Of a stretch of DNA of 64,000 nt, positions 1-8,104 are shown piece after piece. The notes beneath the pieces are model-generated. The model did not search any database. It was not told the origin of the DNA and worked only from the letters and a program-made list of their open reading frames with translations. A program made the position numbers and the translations under genes. The number at the start of each line of letters is the position of its first letter. The first letter of the stretch is position 1. This DNA comes from Ch128b sp964527925 (GTDB lineage: Bacteria; Bacteroidota; Ignavibacteria; Ch128b): the NCBI GenBank assembly GCA_964527925.1, contig CAZGQO010000002.1:124001-188000 (forward strand). Direction: 5' to 3'.

Positions 1-315
1 TTCGTTCTTTCATTTTCTGAAGCATTGCACTATGAGTTAAAAGATTATGGAATTAGTGTCTCAACACTTTGTCCTGGACCAACAAAAACAGATTTCCAAC
101 GAAGAGCTAGAATGGAAAATATAAATCTGGAAAGATCAAAATTGCTTCCATATATGTCAGCAGAAAAAGTTGCTGAAATTGGTTATAAGGGATTAATGAA
201 AGGCAAACGAGTTATAATTCCTGGTATGATGAATAAAATTGGAACCATAATAGTTAAGTTTGTTCCAAAGAAAATCGTTCTGAATGTTATAAAAATATTT
301 AATACCAAAAGATAA
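1..315 (+). CDS. Short-chain dehydrogenase/reductase, C-terminal part (cut by window edge)
   Basis: The reading frame is open from base 1, so the gene begins upstream of the window; a TTG at 25 is an internal Leu codon, not a start. The visible 104 residues open with FVLSFSEALHYELK and continue LCPGPTKTDF, which is the stretch after the catalytic YxxxK of classical SDRs followed by the PG(P) loop that closes over the cofactor. The Rossmann TGxxxGxG and NNAG motifs are therefore outside the window. Substrate cannot be deduced. The stop is followed after one base by the ATG of the NRDE gene, so the two are probably co-transcribed. Confidence 0.8.
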   Translation, partial: FVLSFSEALHYELKDYGISVSTLCPGPTKTDFQRRARMENINLERSKLLPYMSAEKVAEIGYKGLMKGKRVIIPGMMNKIGTIIVKFVPKKIVLNVIKIFNTKR

Positions 316-316
316 A

Positions 317-1147
317 ATGTGTGTTTTAGTTTTTGCCCATAAATTTCATCCTGATTTTAAATTCATCTTTGCAGGGAATCGTGATGAGTTTTACAGTCGT
401 CCAGCCAAACACGCGTCCGTCTGGGGAAATGAAACTAAAATTTTATCAGGCATTGATCTTAAATCCAATGGAACATGGTTGGGCATTACAATTCAGAGAA
501 ATGATTCATTTCCGAATGGTAATTTTGCAGTCGTAACAAACTTCAGAGATTTTTATAGATTCAAAGAAAATCCAGAACTCAAATCTCGTGGAAAACTTGT
601 AAAAGAATTTTTAGAAGGGAATTATCCATATTCTTCAATTGAAACAAGATTTGTCGAATTTGGTAATTATTTAAATTCAAACTCTAATGAATATAATGCG
701 TTCAATCTTATTTACGGGAATTTTGATGAGTTGTATTACTTCACTAATGTGGAAAATAGATTTGAAAAAATTTCCACAGGTATTCATGGACTGAGCAATA
801 GTTTTCTTGATGTCCCATGGCCCAAGTTACACTGGACAAAATTACAATTTTCTGAGATCATCAATTCATCCAATGATTTAGTAAATGATCTTCTGCAGCT
901 TCTTTTAGATCAAACCCAATTTGATGAAGAGTTATTACCTGATACAGGTGTAGGATTAGAAAGAGAAAAGCTGCTCTCATCTATATTCATTAAAAGTGTG
1001 AACTATGGAACAAGATGTTCCACAATTATTCTTGTGGATAACAAAGACAATTTATTTTTTCTTGAAAGGAATTATGATGGAGATAGATATTTTGATGTAA
1101 CTTTTTCATTCAACCTTAAATCGACTTCACAAGACAAAATTTTCTAA
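317..1147 (+). CDS. NRDE (TANGO2-like) family protein
   Basis: A 276-residue protein beginning MCVLVFA with the family signature AGNRDEFYSRP at about residues 19-29, which names the NRDE family. Further family-like features are WLGIT near residue 55, the FAVVTNFRD block near 70, and a C-terminal segment with STIILVD before a final beta strand. NRDE/TANGO2 proteins have an N-terminal-nucleophile-like fold and Cys2 is retained here, but the biochemical role in bacteria is not firmly established (eukaryotic TANGO2 has been linked to heme and lipid handling). It starts one base after the SDR stop and converges on tsaB, whose stop is 10 bases away. Confidence 0.85.
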   Translation: MCVLVFAHKFHPDFKFIFAGNRDEFYSRPAKHASVWGNETKILSGIDLKSNGTWLGITIQRNDSFPNGNFAVVTNFRDFYRFKENPELKSRGKLVKEFLEGNYPYSSIETRFVEFGNYLNSNSNEYNAFNLIYGNFDELYYFTNVENRFEKISTGIHGLSNSFLDVPWPKLHWTKLQFSEIINSSNDLVNDLLQLLLDQTQFDEELLPDTGVGLEREKLLSSIFIKSVNYGTRCSTIILVDNKDNLFFLERNYDGDRYFDVTFSFNLKSTSQDKIF

Positions 1148-1157
1148 TTTCTCAAAT

Positions 1158-1826
1158 TCATTTCTTCAGTTTCACATCAAAGTTTTTTAAGTAAAGCGGC
1201 TCAAGATAAAAATAGTTTTCACACAAATATTTTTGCGGATTTTGTTGAACTAACAATGCACCATAATAAGAATTATTACTAATACTAATGATTGAATTTG
1301 AACGATTAAGGTCATCAAACTGAGATTTTAGTTTTTTATCAATGATAATGAATTCAAAATGATGATGGTGTGTTTTAAACTCTTCCAGAGTCATCAATTC
1401 AAATGAATCAAGTTGCATAAAATTTTTACTTTCAACTTGAAAAGCACCAAAATAAAATTCATTCTTTCGAGATGGTATCAAAACAGCACATCTATCTTTC
1501 ACATTGAATTCTTGTATAGTCTGTAAAAGTAATTCTTCGAAATTTGTATAACCGTACAATGAAATTTTCGATCCAAACACAAGACCCTTCACAAACGATA
1601 ATCCAACTCTAAGTCCTGTGAAAGATCCAGGACCAAGATTAACACATACACCATCAAGCTGAGAGAATTGAAGATTATTTTTTTTTAATAAATTTTTTGT
1701 TTCAGGTGCGATCAACTCAGCATGTCGTTTATTACCTTCAGAAACGAAATGATCAATTAAATATTGATTTTCAACAATGGAGATGCTTAGCGTATCAGAT
1801 GCTGTTGTAATGGATAATAGCCTCAT
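1158..1826 (-). CDS. tsaB: tRNA threonylcarbamoyladenosine biosynthesis protein TsaB
   Basis: 222 residues in the ASKHA-like TsaB family. It has the N-terminal beta strand LLSITTASDTLSI (3-15) and the hallmark GPGSFTGLRVGLSF at about 65-78. TsaB pairs with TsaD and TsaE to place the t6A modification at position 37 of ANN-decoding tRNAs; TsaB is the non-catalytic scaffold. The start ATG overlaps the tsaE stop by four bases, so translation is probably coupled. The C-terminal region is less conserved and ends in a Lys-rich tail, common in this family. tsaD is not in the window. Confidence 0.93.
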   Translation of the reverse strand: MRLLSITTASDTLSISIVENQYLIDHFVSEGNKRHAELIAPETKNLLKKNNLQFSQLDGVCVNLGPGSFTGLRVGLSFVKGLVFGSKISLYGYTNFEELLLQTIQEFNVKDRCAVLIPSRKNEFYFGAFQVESKNFMQLDSFELMTLEEFKTHHHHFEFIIIDKKLKSQFDDLNRSNSIISISNNSYYGALLVQQNPQKYLCENYFYLEPLYLKNFDVKLKK

Positions 1827-2248
1827 ATTTCTTCGATAGTAATTTTTCTTTGTGAATCGTTTTCACCGAAATCAATTAAAACTCTGTAGTGATTTTCAGG
1901 AAGAAGATTTTCGAACAAATCAGCCCACTCAATCAAACAAATTCCATCATTATTGAAATAGTCTTCATAACCAATATCATATAACTCTTCAATATCTTTG
2001 ATTCGATAGAAATCAAAATGGTAAATCTTAAACTTTCCGAGATATTCGTTTATAATAGAGAAAGTTGGACTCAATGGATTTTGATTTGCCTTCAAACCTT
2101 CGCAAATACCTTTCACAAAAATTGTTTTGCCTGTTCCAAGATTTCCAATTAATGCAACAACATCACCGTTTTTAAGTTTGGATGAAAAATCACGGGCAAT
2201 TTTTAATGTTTCATCGATCGAATTTGAAATATAAAAAGTGGTTTTCAT
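1823..2248 (-). CDS. tsaE: tRNA threonylcarbamoyladenosine biosynthesis ATPase TsaE
   Basis: 141 residues with Walker A GNLGTGKT (35-42) and the family motif SPTFSIINEY, then HFDFYRI and LIEWAD, which form the Walker-B-like and switch region of TsaE. It supplies the ATP-driven recycling step of the TsaBDE t6A complex. I chose the ATG at 2248 (MKTTFYISNS) rather than a start ten codons upstream, because the upstream codons would lie inside porX; from 2248 the gene sits four bases after the porX stop. It overlaps tsaB by four bases. Confidence 0.93.
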   Translation of the reverse strand: MKTTFYISNSIDETLKIARDFSSKLKNGDVVALIGNLGTGKTIFVKGICEGLKANQNPLSPTFSIINEYLGKFKIYHFDFYRIKDIEELYDIGYEDYFNNDGICLIEWADLFENLLPENHYRVLIDFGENDSQRKITIEEI

Positions 2249-2252
2249 TGAA

Positions 2253-3812
2253 TTATTCTTTCGGTTCGAGAGTGACAACTGGTAAAATTATCTCTTCCAT
2301 TGAGATACCGCCGTGTTGAAAAGTATCACGGTAGAGATTCAGATATTTGCTGTAATCGGTTGGATAAACGAAATAATAATCTTCTTTTGCAATAATATAA
2401 TTTATTGCTTCTCCTCTCTTTGGAAGTTTGTAATCAGCTGAATTTCTTATATAAACAGCTTGCTTTTCTTCAGCTTTAAGATTTCGACCAAATTTATATC
2501 TTAAATTTGGAAGTGCTTCACGGTCGCCAAGAACTTTTGCACCGTGCAAACATCTTACACTGCCATGATCAGTTGTAATAACAATTCGTGTCTTTTTTAC
2601 AGTTGATAGAGTCTTTAATGCACGAAGTAACGAAGAGTGCGTAAACCAGCTTTTTGTAAGTGAAAGATAAGCTTGTTCATCTGGAGCAATTTCTTTCAAG
2701 ATGGTTGAATCAGAACGGGAATGGGCAATCATATCAAGATAATTAACAACAACTGCAACAAGTTTATGGTCCACCAATGAAAGAATATTCTGTTCAAAAT
2801 TTTTCCCGTATTCAGGATCAATGAGTTTCAAATATTTTATATCATTAAGAATGATTCTTTTTCTCTCAAGTAACTTCTCAAGAAGTTCTTTTTCAAATCT
2901 ATTATGAGAATTTTCGTCATCGTTTCCGTGAGTCCACAACTCTGGAAAATATCTTTGAATTTCAGAGGGAAACAATCCCGAAAAAATTGCATTCCGAGAA
3001 TATGGTGTTGAAGTTGGTAAGATTGAGTAGTAAGAAAACTTTTTAATATTGAAGAATTGACGAAGAATTTCTTCCATTACCAGCCATTGATCATATCTCA
3101 TACAATCCAGAACAAAGAAAAATACATTATAACCACTTTTCAGAAGCGGGATGACAGATTCCTGGACAACATCAATTGAGAGCAGTGGTCTATCTTTATC
3201 TGAGTTAACCCAGTTTCTGTAATTTCTTTCAACAAACTTTGAAAATTCTTTTCGAGCTTCTCTCATCAAATCATCAAACGTCGATTGAAGTCCAAGCTCG
3301 GGATGTTGTTGAAGTTCAAAACTCCAGTTTATAAGTTTTAAGTAAATTTCAATCCATTCCTCATAGTTCAATCCTTCCAGAAGTCTTCTTGAGATAAGAT
3401 TAAAATCAGTTAAATAATCTTTAGAAACAAATGAAGCAGCAATTTCTCTGCCTTCAAGAAATTTTTTACAGACCAAAAGTACCTGATGAGGTTTAATTGG
3501 TTTTAGAAGATAGTCACTAATTTTACTGCCAATTGCTTCTTCCATCAAAGATTCTTCTTCATTTTTTGTAATCATCACAACTGGAACAGCTGGATCAATT
3601 TCTTTGATTAGTGATAAAGTTTCCAATCCACCCATTCCCGTCATCATTTCATCAAGAAGAATTAAATCGTATCTGGTTTGAGCGATCATTTCAAGAGCAT
3701 CTTCACCATTAGTAACAGTATCAATCTGGTAGCCTTTTTCTGTAAGAAAAAGAATGTGGGATCTTAACAAATCGATTTCATCATCAATCCATAAAATTTT
3801 TCCTTTATTCAT
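2253..3812 (-). CDS. porX: PorX-type response regulator with PglZ phosphatase-superfamily domain
   Basis: 519 residues, matching PorX length. Residues 1-120 are a CheY-like receiver with the acidic pair D10/D11, phospho-acceptor D54 in LILLDEMM, T82 and K104. From about 230 on is a PglZ (alkaline-phosphatase-superfamily) domain: LDCMRYDQW near 236-243, the Thr-rich LPTSTPYSRN (265-274) at the expected nucleophile position, TTDHGSVRCLHG as metal ligands, and a C-terminal HGGISMEEIILPVV. In Bacteroidota PorX works with PorY and a sigma factor to control type IX secretion, and its PglZ domain has phosphodiesterase activity. This agrees with the T9SS cargo genes elsewhere in the window. No PorY kinase is adjacent. 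tsaE follows four bases downstream. Confidence 0.92.
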   Translation of the reverse strand: MNKGKILWIDDEIDLLRSHILFLTEKGYQIDTVTNGEDALEMIAQTRYDLILLDEMMTGMGGLETLSLIKEIDPAVPVVMITKNEEESLMEEAIGSKISDYLLKPIKPHQVLLVCKKFLEGREIAASFVSKDYLTDFNLISRRLLEGLNYEEWIEIYLKLINWSFELQQHPELGLQSTFDDLMREARKEFSKFVERNYRNWVNSDKDRPLLSIDVVQESVIPLLKSGYNVFFFVLDCMRYDQWLVMEEILRQFFNIKKFSYYSILPTSTPYSRNAIFSGLFPSEIQRYFPELWTHGNDDENSHNRFEKELLEKLLERKRIILNDIKYLKLIDPEYGKNFEQNILSLVDHKLVAVVVNYLDMIAHSRSDSTILKEIAPDEQAYLSLTKSWFTHSSLLRALKTLSTVKKTRIVITTDHGSVRCLHGAKVLGDREALPNLRYKFGRNLKAEEKQAVYIRNSADYKLPKRGEAINYIIAKEDYYFVYPTDYSKYLNLYRDTFQHGGISMEEIILPVVTLEPKE

Positions 3813-3828
3813 AATCTCCCTTCAATTC

Positions 3829-4044
3829 TTAGTGAAAAAATTTTCGAAAAATCCACATTAACAGTGATAATAAGATACTTAATAAAATCATAGAACTAAT
3901 TGGAAGATAAAATTTGAAATTTGGTTTATCTATAACAATATCACCAGGTAATCTAAAAAGCGGAATTTTGCTCATAAATGGAAAAAGTAAACCAATCAAC
4001 AAAAATATCAACCCAATTACAATAAAAATTTTCTGAAAATTCAT
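3829..4044 (-). CDS. DUF2905 family small membrane protein
   Basis: 71 residues with two membrane segments (about 5-25 and 47-66) separated by LFRLPGDIVIDKPNFKFYLP. This LPGDI-(x)n-FYFP linker is the DUF2905 hallmark. Function is unknown; the family is widespread among bacteria as an isolated inner-membrane hairpin protein. It lies 16 bases upstream of porX and 14 bases downstream of the nucleoside phosphorylase on the same strand, so it is most likely part of one transcript. Confidence 0.88.
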   Translation of the reverse strand: MNFQKIFIVIGLIFLLIGLLFPFMSKIPLFRLPGDIVIDKPNFKFYLPISSMILLSILLSLLMWIFRKFFH

Positions 4045-4058
4045 ACTAACCCCCTGAG

Positions 4059-5357
4059 TTATAAAGCTTTGTAAACAAGCGGTTCTTTCTCAGGAATATT
4101 TTCAGAAATTTCAAAACATTTTTTCAGTCTGTTTACGAAATAATCTTTTTTATCTATATCAGTATGAATTTCTGCAATCACTTCACCTGATTTAACTTCA
4201 TCACTAATCTTTTTATAAAAGATAAATCCAGCTTTTGGATCAATTACATCAGTATATTTTAATCGGCCAGCACCAAGTTCAATTCCAAGCATACCGACTT
4301 CAAAAGTGTTTATTTGAGAAACAACACCTGACTTATCAGATTTTACTAAAAACTTAAATTTTGGTTCAGGATATTTTTCAAGGTTTTCGATGTAATTAAT
4401 ATCACCACCCTGATTTTCTACAATCTCAAGGAATTTTTTATAAGCACTACCATTCTTAATAATTTCCTTTGAGAGATTGAATCCATCTTCAACAGTTTCA
4501 ACTTTTTTGCCGAGATAAATCATTGTTCCTGCAAGTAAATGACAGAGTTCTGTTAATTCGTTATGAACTTCATCTCTCAAAATTTTTACAGATTCAAAAA
4601 CTTCAAGCCAGTTGCCAACATAATTTCCAAGCGGTTGATTCATATTTGTAATATAGGCAATAGTTTTTACTCCAAAAGACTCTGCATTATTTTTAAGATT
4701 AATTGCTAAAGTTTCTGAATCCTTAAAACTTTTCATGAATGCGCCATTTCCAGTTTTTACATCAAGCACAAGTCCATCAATTCCTTCAGCCAATTTTTTA
4801 CTCATGATACTTGCACAAATAAGAGGAACAGATTCAACAGTTCCTGTTACATCTCTCAAAGCATAGATTTTTTTATCAGCTGGTGCGACTTCACTGGTTT
4901 GGCCGATTAAACACACACCAATTTTCTCAAGTTGATTTACGAATTCTTCTTTCGAAAGATTTGTTCTAAATCCAGGAATTGATTCTAATTTATCAAGAGT
5001 TCCACCTGTATGACCAAGTCCTCTTCCACTAATCATCGGAACTTTAACTCCTGCAGCAGCAGCAATTGGTGCAATCACAAGTGAAGTTTTATCACCCACT
5101 CCACCAGTCGAATGTTTATCAACCTTAAAACCTGGAATTTGAGAAAGATCAAGTACTTCTCCGCTGTGTAACATTATTCGAGTAAGTGCAACAGTCTCTT
5201 CCGAATTCATTCCATTGAAATAAATGCTCATCAGAAAAGCAGACATTTGATAGTCTGGAATTTCGCCAAATAAATAACCATTAATGAAATATTGTATTTC
5301 ATCGGCACTTAAGTTATTTCCATTCCTTTTTTTGATAATGATTTCGACAGGGTTCAT
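4059..5357 (-). CDS. Pyrimidine-nucleoside (thymidine) phosphorylase
   Basis: 432 residues, the usual length. It cleaves thymidine, uridine or deoxyuridine with phosphate to base and (deoxy)ribose-1-phosphate. The phosphate-binding loop KHSTGGVGDKTSL (81-93) and the signature SGRGLGHTGGTLDKLESIPG (110-129) are intact, as is DVKTGNGAFM in the substrate domain. The C-terminal third carries GIELGAGR and the swivelling lipoyl-like PYNP_C domain. The sequence does not separate DeoA from Pdp specificity, so no symbol is given. It sits in a tight minus-strand cluster, 15 bases after a DUF4296 lipoprotein gene. Confidence 0.94.
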   Translation of the reverse strand: MNPVEIIIKKRNGNNLSADEIQYFINGYLFGEIPDYQMSAFLMSIYFNGMNSEETVALTRIMLHSGEVLDLSQIPGFKVDKHSTGGVGDKTSLVIAPIAAAAGVKVPMISGRGLGHTGGTLDKLESIPGFRTNLSKEEFVNQLEKIGVCLIGQTSEVAPADKKIYALRDVTGTVESVPLICASIMSKKLAEGIDGLVLDVKTGNGAFMKSFKDSETLAINLKNNAESFGVKTIAYITNMNQPLGNYVGNWLEVFESVKILRDEVHNELTELCHLLAGTMIYLGKKVETVEDGFNLSKEIIKNGSAYKKFLEIVENQGGDINYIENLEKYPEPKFKFLVKSDKSGVVSQINTFEVGMLGIELGAGRLKYTDVIDPKAGFIFYKKISDEVKSGEVIAEIHTDIDKKDYFVNRLKKCFEISENIPEKEPLVYKAL

Positions 5358-5372
5358 AGCTTTGTTTCTTTT

Positions 5373-5684
5373 TCAGTTTGATAATTTAATTGAAGTCTGT
5401 TGTTGTTCAAGTCTTTGAATGACTTTACGATAAAACTCAGTCCATTTTTGTGAATCTGATGAATAGTAATCAAGAGTTTGATCAATTTTAAACTGATCAA
5501 CTTCATAAGATTTGTAGAGTGAATCTCTTGCATTAAAATAAGAGGAATCATCACCTCTATACATTTCCTTAAGAATCAAAAGATCAGCGTAAAGATTGAC
5601 AAATTTTTTCTCTTCGATTCTAAAATTTGATTTACAATTAAAAGAGATGAAGAAAATCAACAGGATGGGAAGAACTTTTTTCAT
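5373..5684 (-). CDS. DUF4296 domain lipoprotein
   Basis: 103 residues when started at the ATG at 5684: a type II signal peptide MKKVLPILLIFFISFNC whose Cys17 would be lipidated. An upstream in-frame start at 5732 would add residues inside the rhomboid gene and hide the signal, so I reject it. The mature part (LYADLLILKEMYRG, an alternating charged helix, then LDYYSSDSQKWTEFYRKVIQRLE) follows the three-helix DUF4296 pattern known from Bacteroidota lipoproteins. Function unknown. It is four bases after the rhomboid stop. Confidence 0.82.
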   Translation of the reverse strand: MKKVLPILLIFFISFNCKSNFRIEEKKFVNLYADLLILKEMYRGDDSSYFNARDSLYKSYEVDQFKIDQTLDYYSSDSQKWTEFYRKVIQRLEQQQTSIKLSN

Positions 5685-5688
5685 AGGC

Positions 5689-6597
5689 TCACAATTTTTT
5701 ACTTGCTTCGAAAAGGATTCGTTTTTCTTCATCGGTTAAACTTTGATAACCGTACTTGCTTATTTTATCAAGAATACGATCGATAACTTCTTGATCAACC
5801 GTATCCGATTGATCTGACTTGTGATGAGTTTCTTCAATATCATAATAATCTACATCATAATATCGATCTGACTTTTTTGTTGAATAATATTTCATCCTTC
5901 GTCGGTTCAGAAAATTTTCAATCAGACCATCAAGAGAGAAGTTAATGTGTCTTTCAACAAGAATATAAATCAAACCGATGAACGCACCACCGATATGAGC
6001 AAGATGTGCAGTTAAAGAAAGATCACCTACTGAAAACAATTCAAGTAAAATCATAAATCCAATTAGATACATTGCAGGAATTGGAATAAAGAAGTAGAGA
6101 TAAATTGGTCTTCTCGGAAATAAAACAGCATAAGCCATCAGAACGCCATATATTCCACCAGAAGCACCAACAGTTGGTCCAACAGAACCTTCAAAAATTG
6201 GTGATAAAAATAGTTGAGTCAGCCCTGCACCAATACCGCAAGTGAGATAGTAGATTAAAAATTTTTTAGATCCCCAGAGATTCTCAAGTTCAGTTCCAAA
6301 CATCCAGAGATAAAGCATGTTAAACAAAACGTGAGAAAAACTTCCGTGCATGAATTGAAAAGTGAGAAGCTGCCAGGGTCGAAAACCTGATCCAATAGGC
6401 ATTAGAGCAAAATATTGAATCAAATAACTTTCGAGAGTTCTTGGTCTTCCGAAATCATCAGTAAAATAAAATTGTCCGAGAAAGATTTGAATTAGATAAA
6501 CAATACCATTTATTATCATCAAATATTTAATTATTGGTGGAAAAAAAGAAAATCCACCAAACAAACTTGGTCTATAGTATCTATCATTATATGACAT
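5689..6597 (-). CDS. Rhomboid family intramembrane serine protease
   Basis: 302 residues with about six membrane helices between 22 and 215 and a hydrophilic tail of about 80 residues. The catalytic serine is S146 in GASGGIYG and the catalytic histidine is H201 in AHLAHIGG; HGSFSHVLFNM near 84-94 supplies the loop His/Asn typical of rhomboids. The family cleaves transmembrane substrates within the bilayer; the substrate here is unknown. The tail is rich in Tyr, Asp and Lys and ends in an amphipathic segment. It is downstream of pgk but separated from it by a strong stem-loop, so it probably has its own promoter. Confidence 0.93.
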   Translation of the reverse strand: MSYNDRYYRPSLFGGFSFFPPIIKYLMIINGIVYLIQIFLGQFYFTDDFGRPRTLESYLIQYFALMPIGSGFRPWQLLTFQFMHGSFSHVLFNMLYLWMFGTELENLWGSKKFLIYYLTCGIGAGLTQLFLSPIFEGSVGPTVGASGGIYGVLMAYAVLFPRRPIYLYFFIPIPAMYLIGFMILLELFSVGDLSLTAHLAHIGGAFIGLIYILVERHINFSLDGLIENFLNRRRMKYYSTKKSDRYYDVDYYDIEETHHKSDQSDTVDQEVIDRILDKISKYGYQSLTDEEKRILFEASKKL

Positions 6598-6646
6598 TTC
6601 AATTCCTCATTTAGTAATCAAAAAATAATGAAAAAAACTTAAACAA

Positions 6647-6734
6647 AAATAATCAAAACAAAAGAACACAGAAGCCACATTTAGAGGGGGATTTCGGGCT
6701 TTAGGGGTAATTGAGGTGGGTGTGGCTTCTGTGT
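6647..6734 (-). terminator. Stem-loop terminator of pgk with G/C-tract loop
   Basis: A perfect 14-bp inverted repeat (6666-6679 with 6721-6734) lies 16 bases past the pgk stop. On the minus strand it is followed by a T-rich run (6665 down to about 6647), as in an intrinsic terminator. The loop is unusually long (41 nt) and on the plus strand carries four runs of three or more G: 6686-6690, 6696-6698, 6704-6707 and 6718-6720. Confidence 0.65.
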
Positions 6735-6749
6735 GTAAAATTCATAATT

Positions 6750-7949
6750 TCAATTCGCATCCGTTAAAGCAGCAACACCGGGCAAAACTTTCCCTTCAAG
6801 AAATTCTAAAGATGCACCACCGCCAGTAGAGACATGAGAAACTTTATCTTCCAATCCAGCTTTTGCAATTGCTGCAGCACTATCACCACCACCGACAATC
6901 GTCACAACTCCTTTTTGAGTTACTTCTGCCAGAATCTTTGCAATCTCAAACGTTCCTTTTGCAAAATTATCATATTCGAAAACACCCATTGGTCCGTTCC
7001 AGACTACTGTCTTTGATTTTTCGATGTATGACTTAAATAAATCAATTGTTTTTGGACCAATATCAAGTCCCTGCCAATCACTTTTGATTGAGTTAATATC
7101 GACAACTTCACTCTTTGCATCGTTACTGAATGAATCTGCAATTATAACATCAACAGGCAAAATTAAATTGATGTTTTTAGACTCAGTTTCATCAAGGATT
7201 TGTTTTGCCATTTCAATTCTATCTTCTTCAAGCAATGATTTTCCAATCTCAAGTCCCATGACTTTAAAGAATGTGAAAGCCATTCCGCCGCCAATTAATA
7301 AATTATCTACTTTGTTCATCAGGTTTTGAATGACATCAATTTTGCCGGAAATTTTTGCACCGCCTAAAATTGCAGTGTATGGTCTCTCAGGATTACCAAC
7401 TGCTTTTGATAAATACTCAAGTTCTTTTTGCATTAAATAACCAGCAGCATTTTGCTTGAAAAATTTTGTAACTCCTTCAGTCGACGCATGAGCTCGGTGA
7501 GCACTTCCAAAAGCATCGTTAATATACAAATCACCAAGTGCAGCTAACTGGCGGGCAAAGTTTTCATCGTTCTTTTCTTCTTCAGCATAGAATCGCAAAT
7601 TCTCAAGTAATAAAACATCCCCTTCGTTTAATGAATCAACCAATTTCTTGACTTCATCACCAATACAATCTTTAGCAAATTTTACTTCTTTTCCAAGCAG
7701 TTCGCTTAATTTTTTTGCAACAGGTTCAAGCGAATATTTTGGATCTTTCTTTCCTTTTGGACGACCAAGGTGACTCATTAAAATCAACTTGCCGGCATCG
7801 TTGATAACTTTTAGAATTGAAGGTAGAGATGCGCGAATTCTGGTATCGTCTGTTACATTTTTATTTTCATCAAGAGGAACATTGAAATCGACACGCATTA
7901 ATACTCTTTTGCCTTTAAGTTCTAAATTATCAATTGTCAGTTTATTCAT
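6750..7949 (-). CDS. pgk: Phosphoglycerate kinase
   Basis: 399 residues, the normal length for a bacterial PGK. It interconverts 1,3-bisphosphoglycerate + ADP and 3-phosphoglycerate + ATP in glycolysis. The signature RVDFNVPLDE (18-27), HLGRPKG, LLLENLRFY, the hinge ILGGAKISGKID, VVWNGPMGVFE and the nucleotide-loop VGGGDSAAA are all intact. AAAGAGGT lies a few bases before the ATG. A TAAATTTG element (7982-7989, minus) fits a Bacteroidota -7 box, although its -33 partner is weak. A stem-loop follows the stop. Confidence 0.97.
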   Translation of the reverse strand: MNKLTIDNLELKGKRVLMRVDFNVPLDENKNVTDDTRIRASLPSILKVINDAGKLILMSHLGRPKGKKDPKYSLEPVAKKLSELLGKEVKFAKDCIGDEVKKLVDSLNEGDVLLLENLRFYAEEEKNDENFARQLAALGDLYINDAFGSAHRAHASTEGVTKFFKQNAAGYLMQKELEYLSKAVGNPERPYTAILGGAKISGKIDVIQNLMNKVDNLLIGGGMAFTFFKVMGLEIGKSLLEEDRIEMAKQILDETESKNINLILPVDVIIADSFSNDAKSEVVDINSIKSDWQGLDIGPKTIDLFKSYIEKSKTVVWNGPMGVFEYDNFAKGTFEIAKILAEVTQKGVVTIVGGGDSAAAIAKAGLEDKVSHVSTGGGASLEFLEGKVLPGVAALTDAN

Positions 7950-8104
7950 TTTTTTACCTCTTTATTGATGCAGTTTGTTTACAAATTTAATTATTTTTCA
8001 TGAAAGTACTATTAGTCTGAAATCAGTGTTCAAGAAAGATTTTCAAAATTTTAATCACATCTCAATCAAAAATCACCAAAGATGATTGATGTCCAACGAT
8101 TATC

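Noticed and set aside
25..315. A complete short gene starting at TTG 25
   Set aside because: The frame is open upstream to base 1 with typical SDR residues, so the start lies outside the window.
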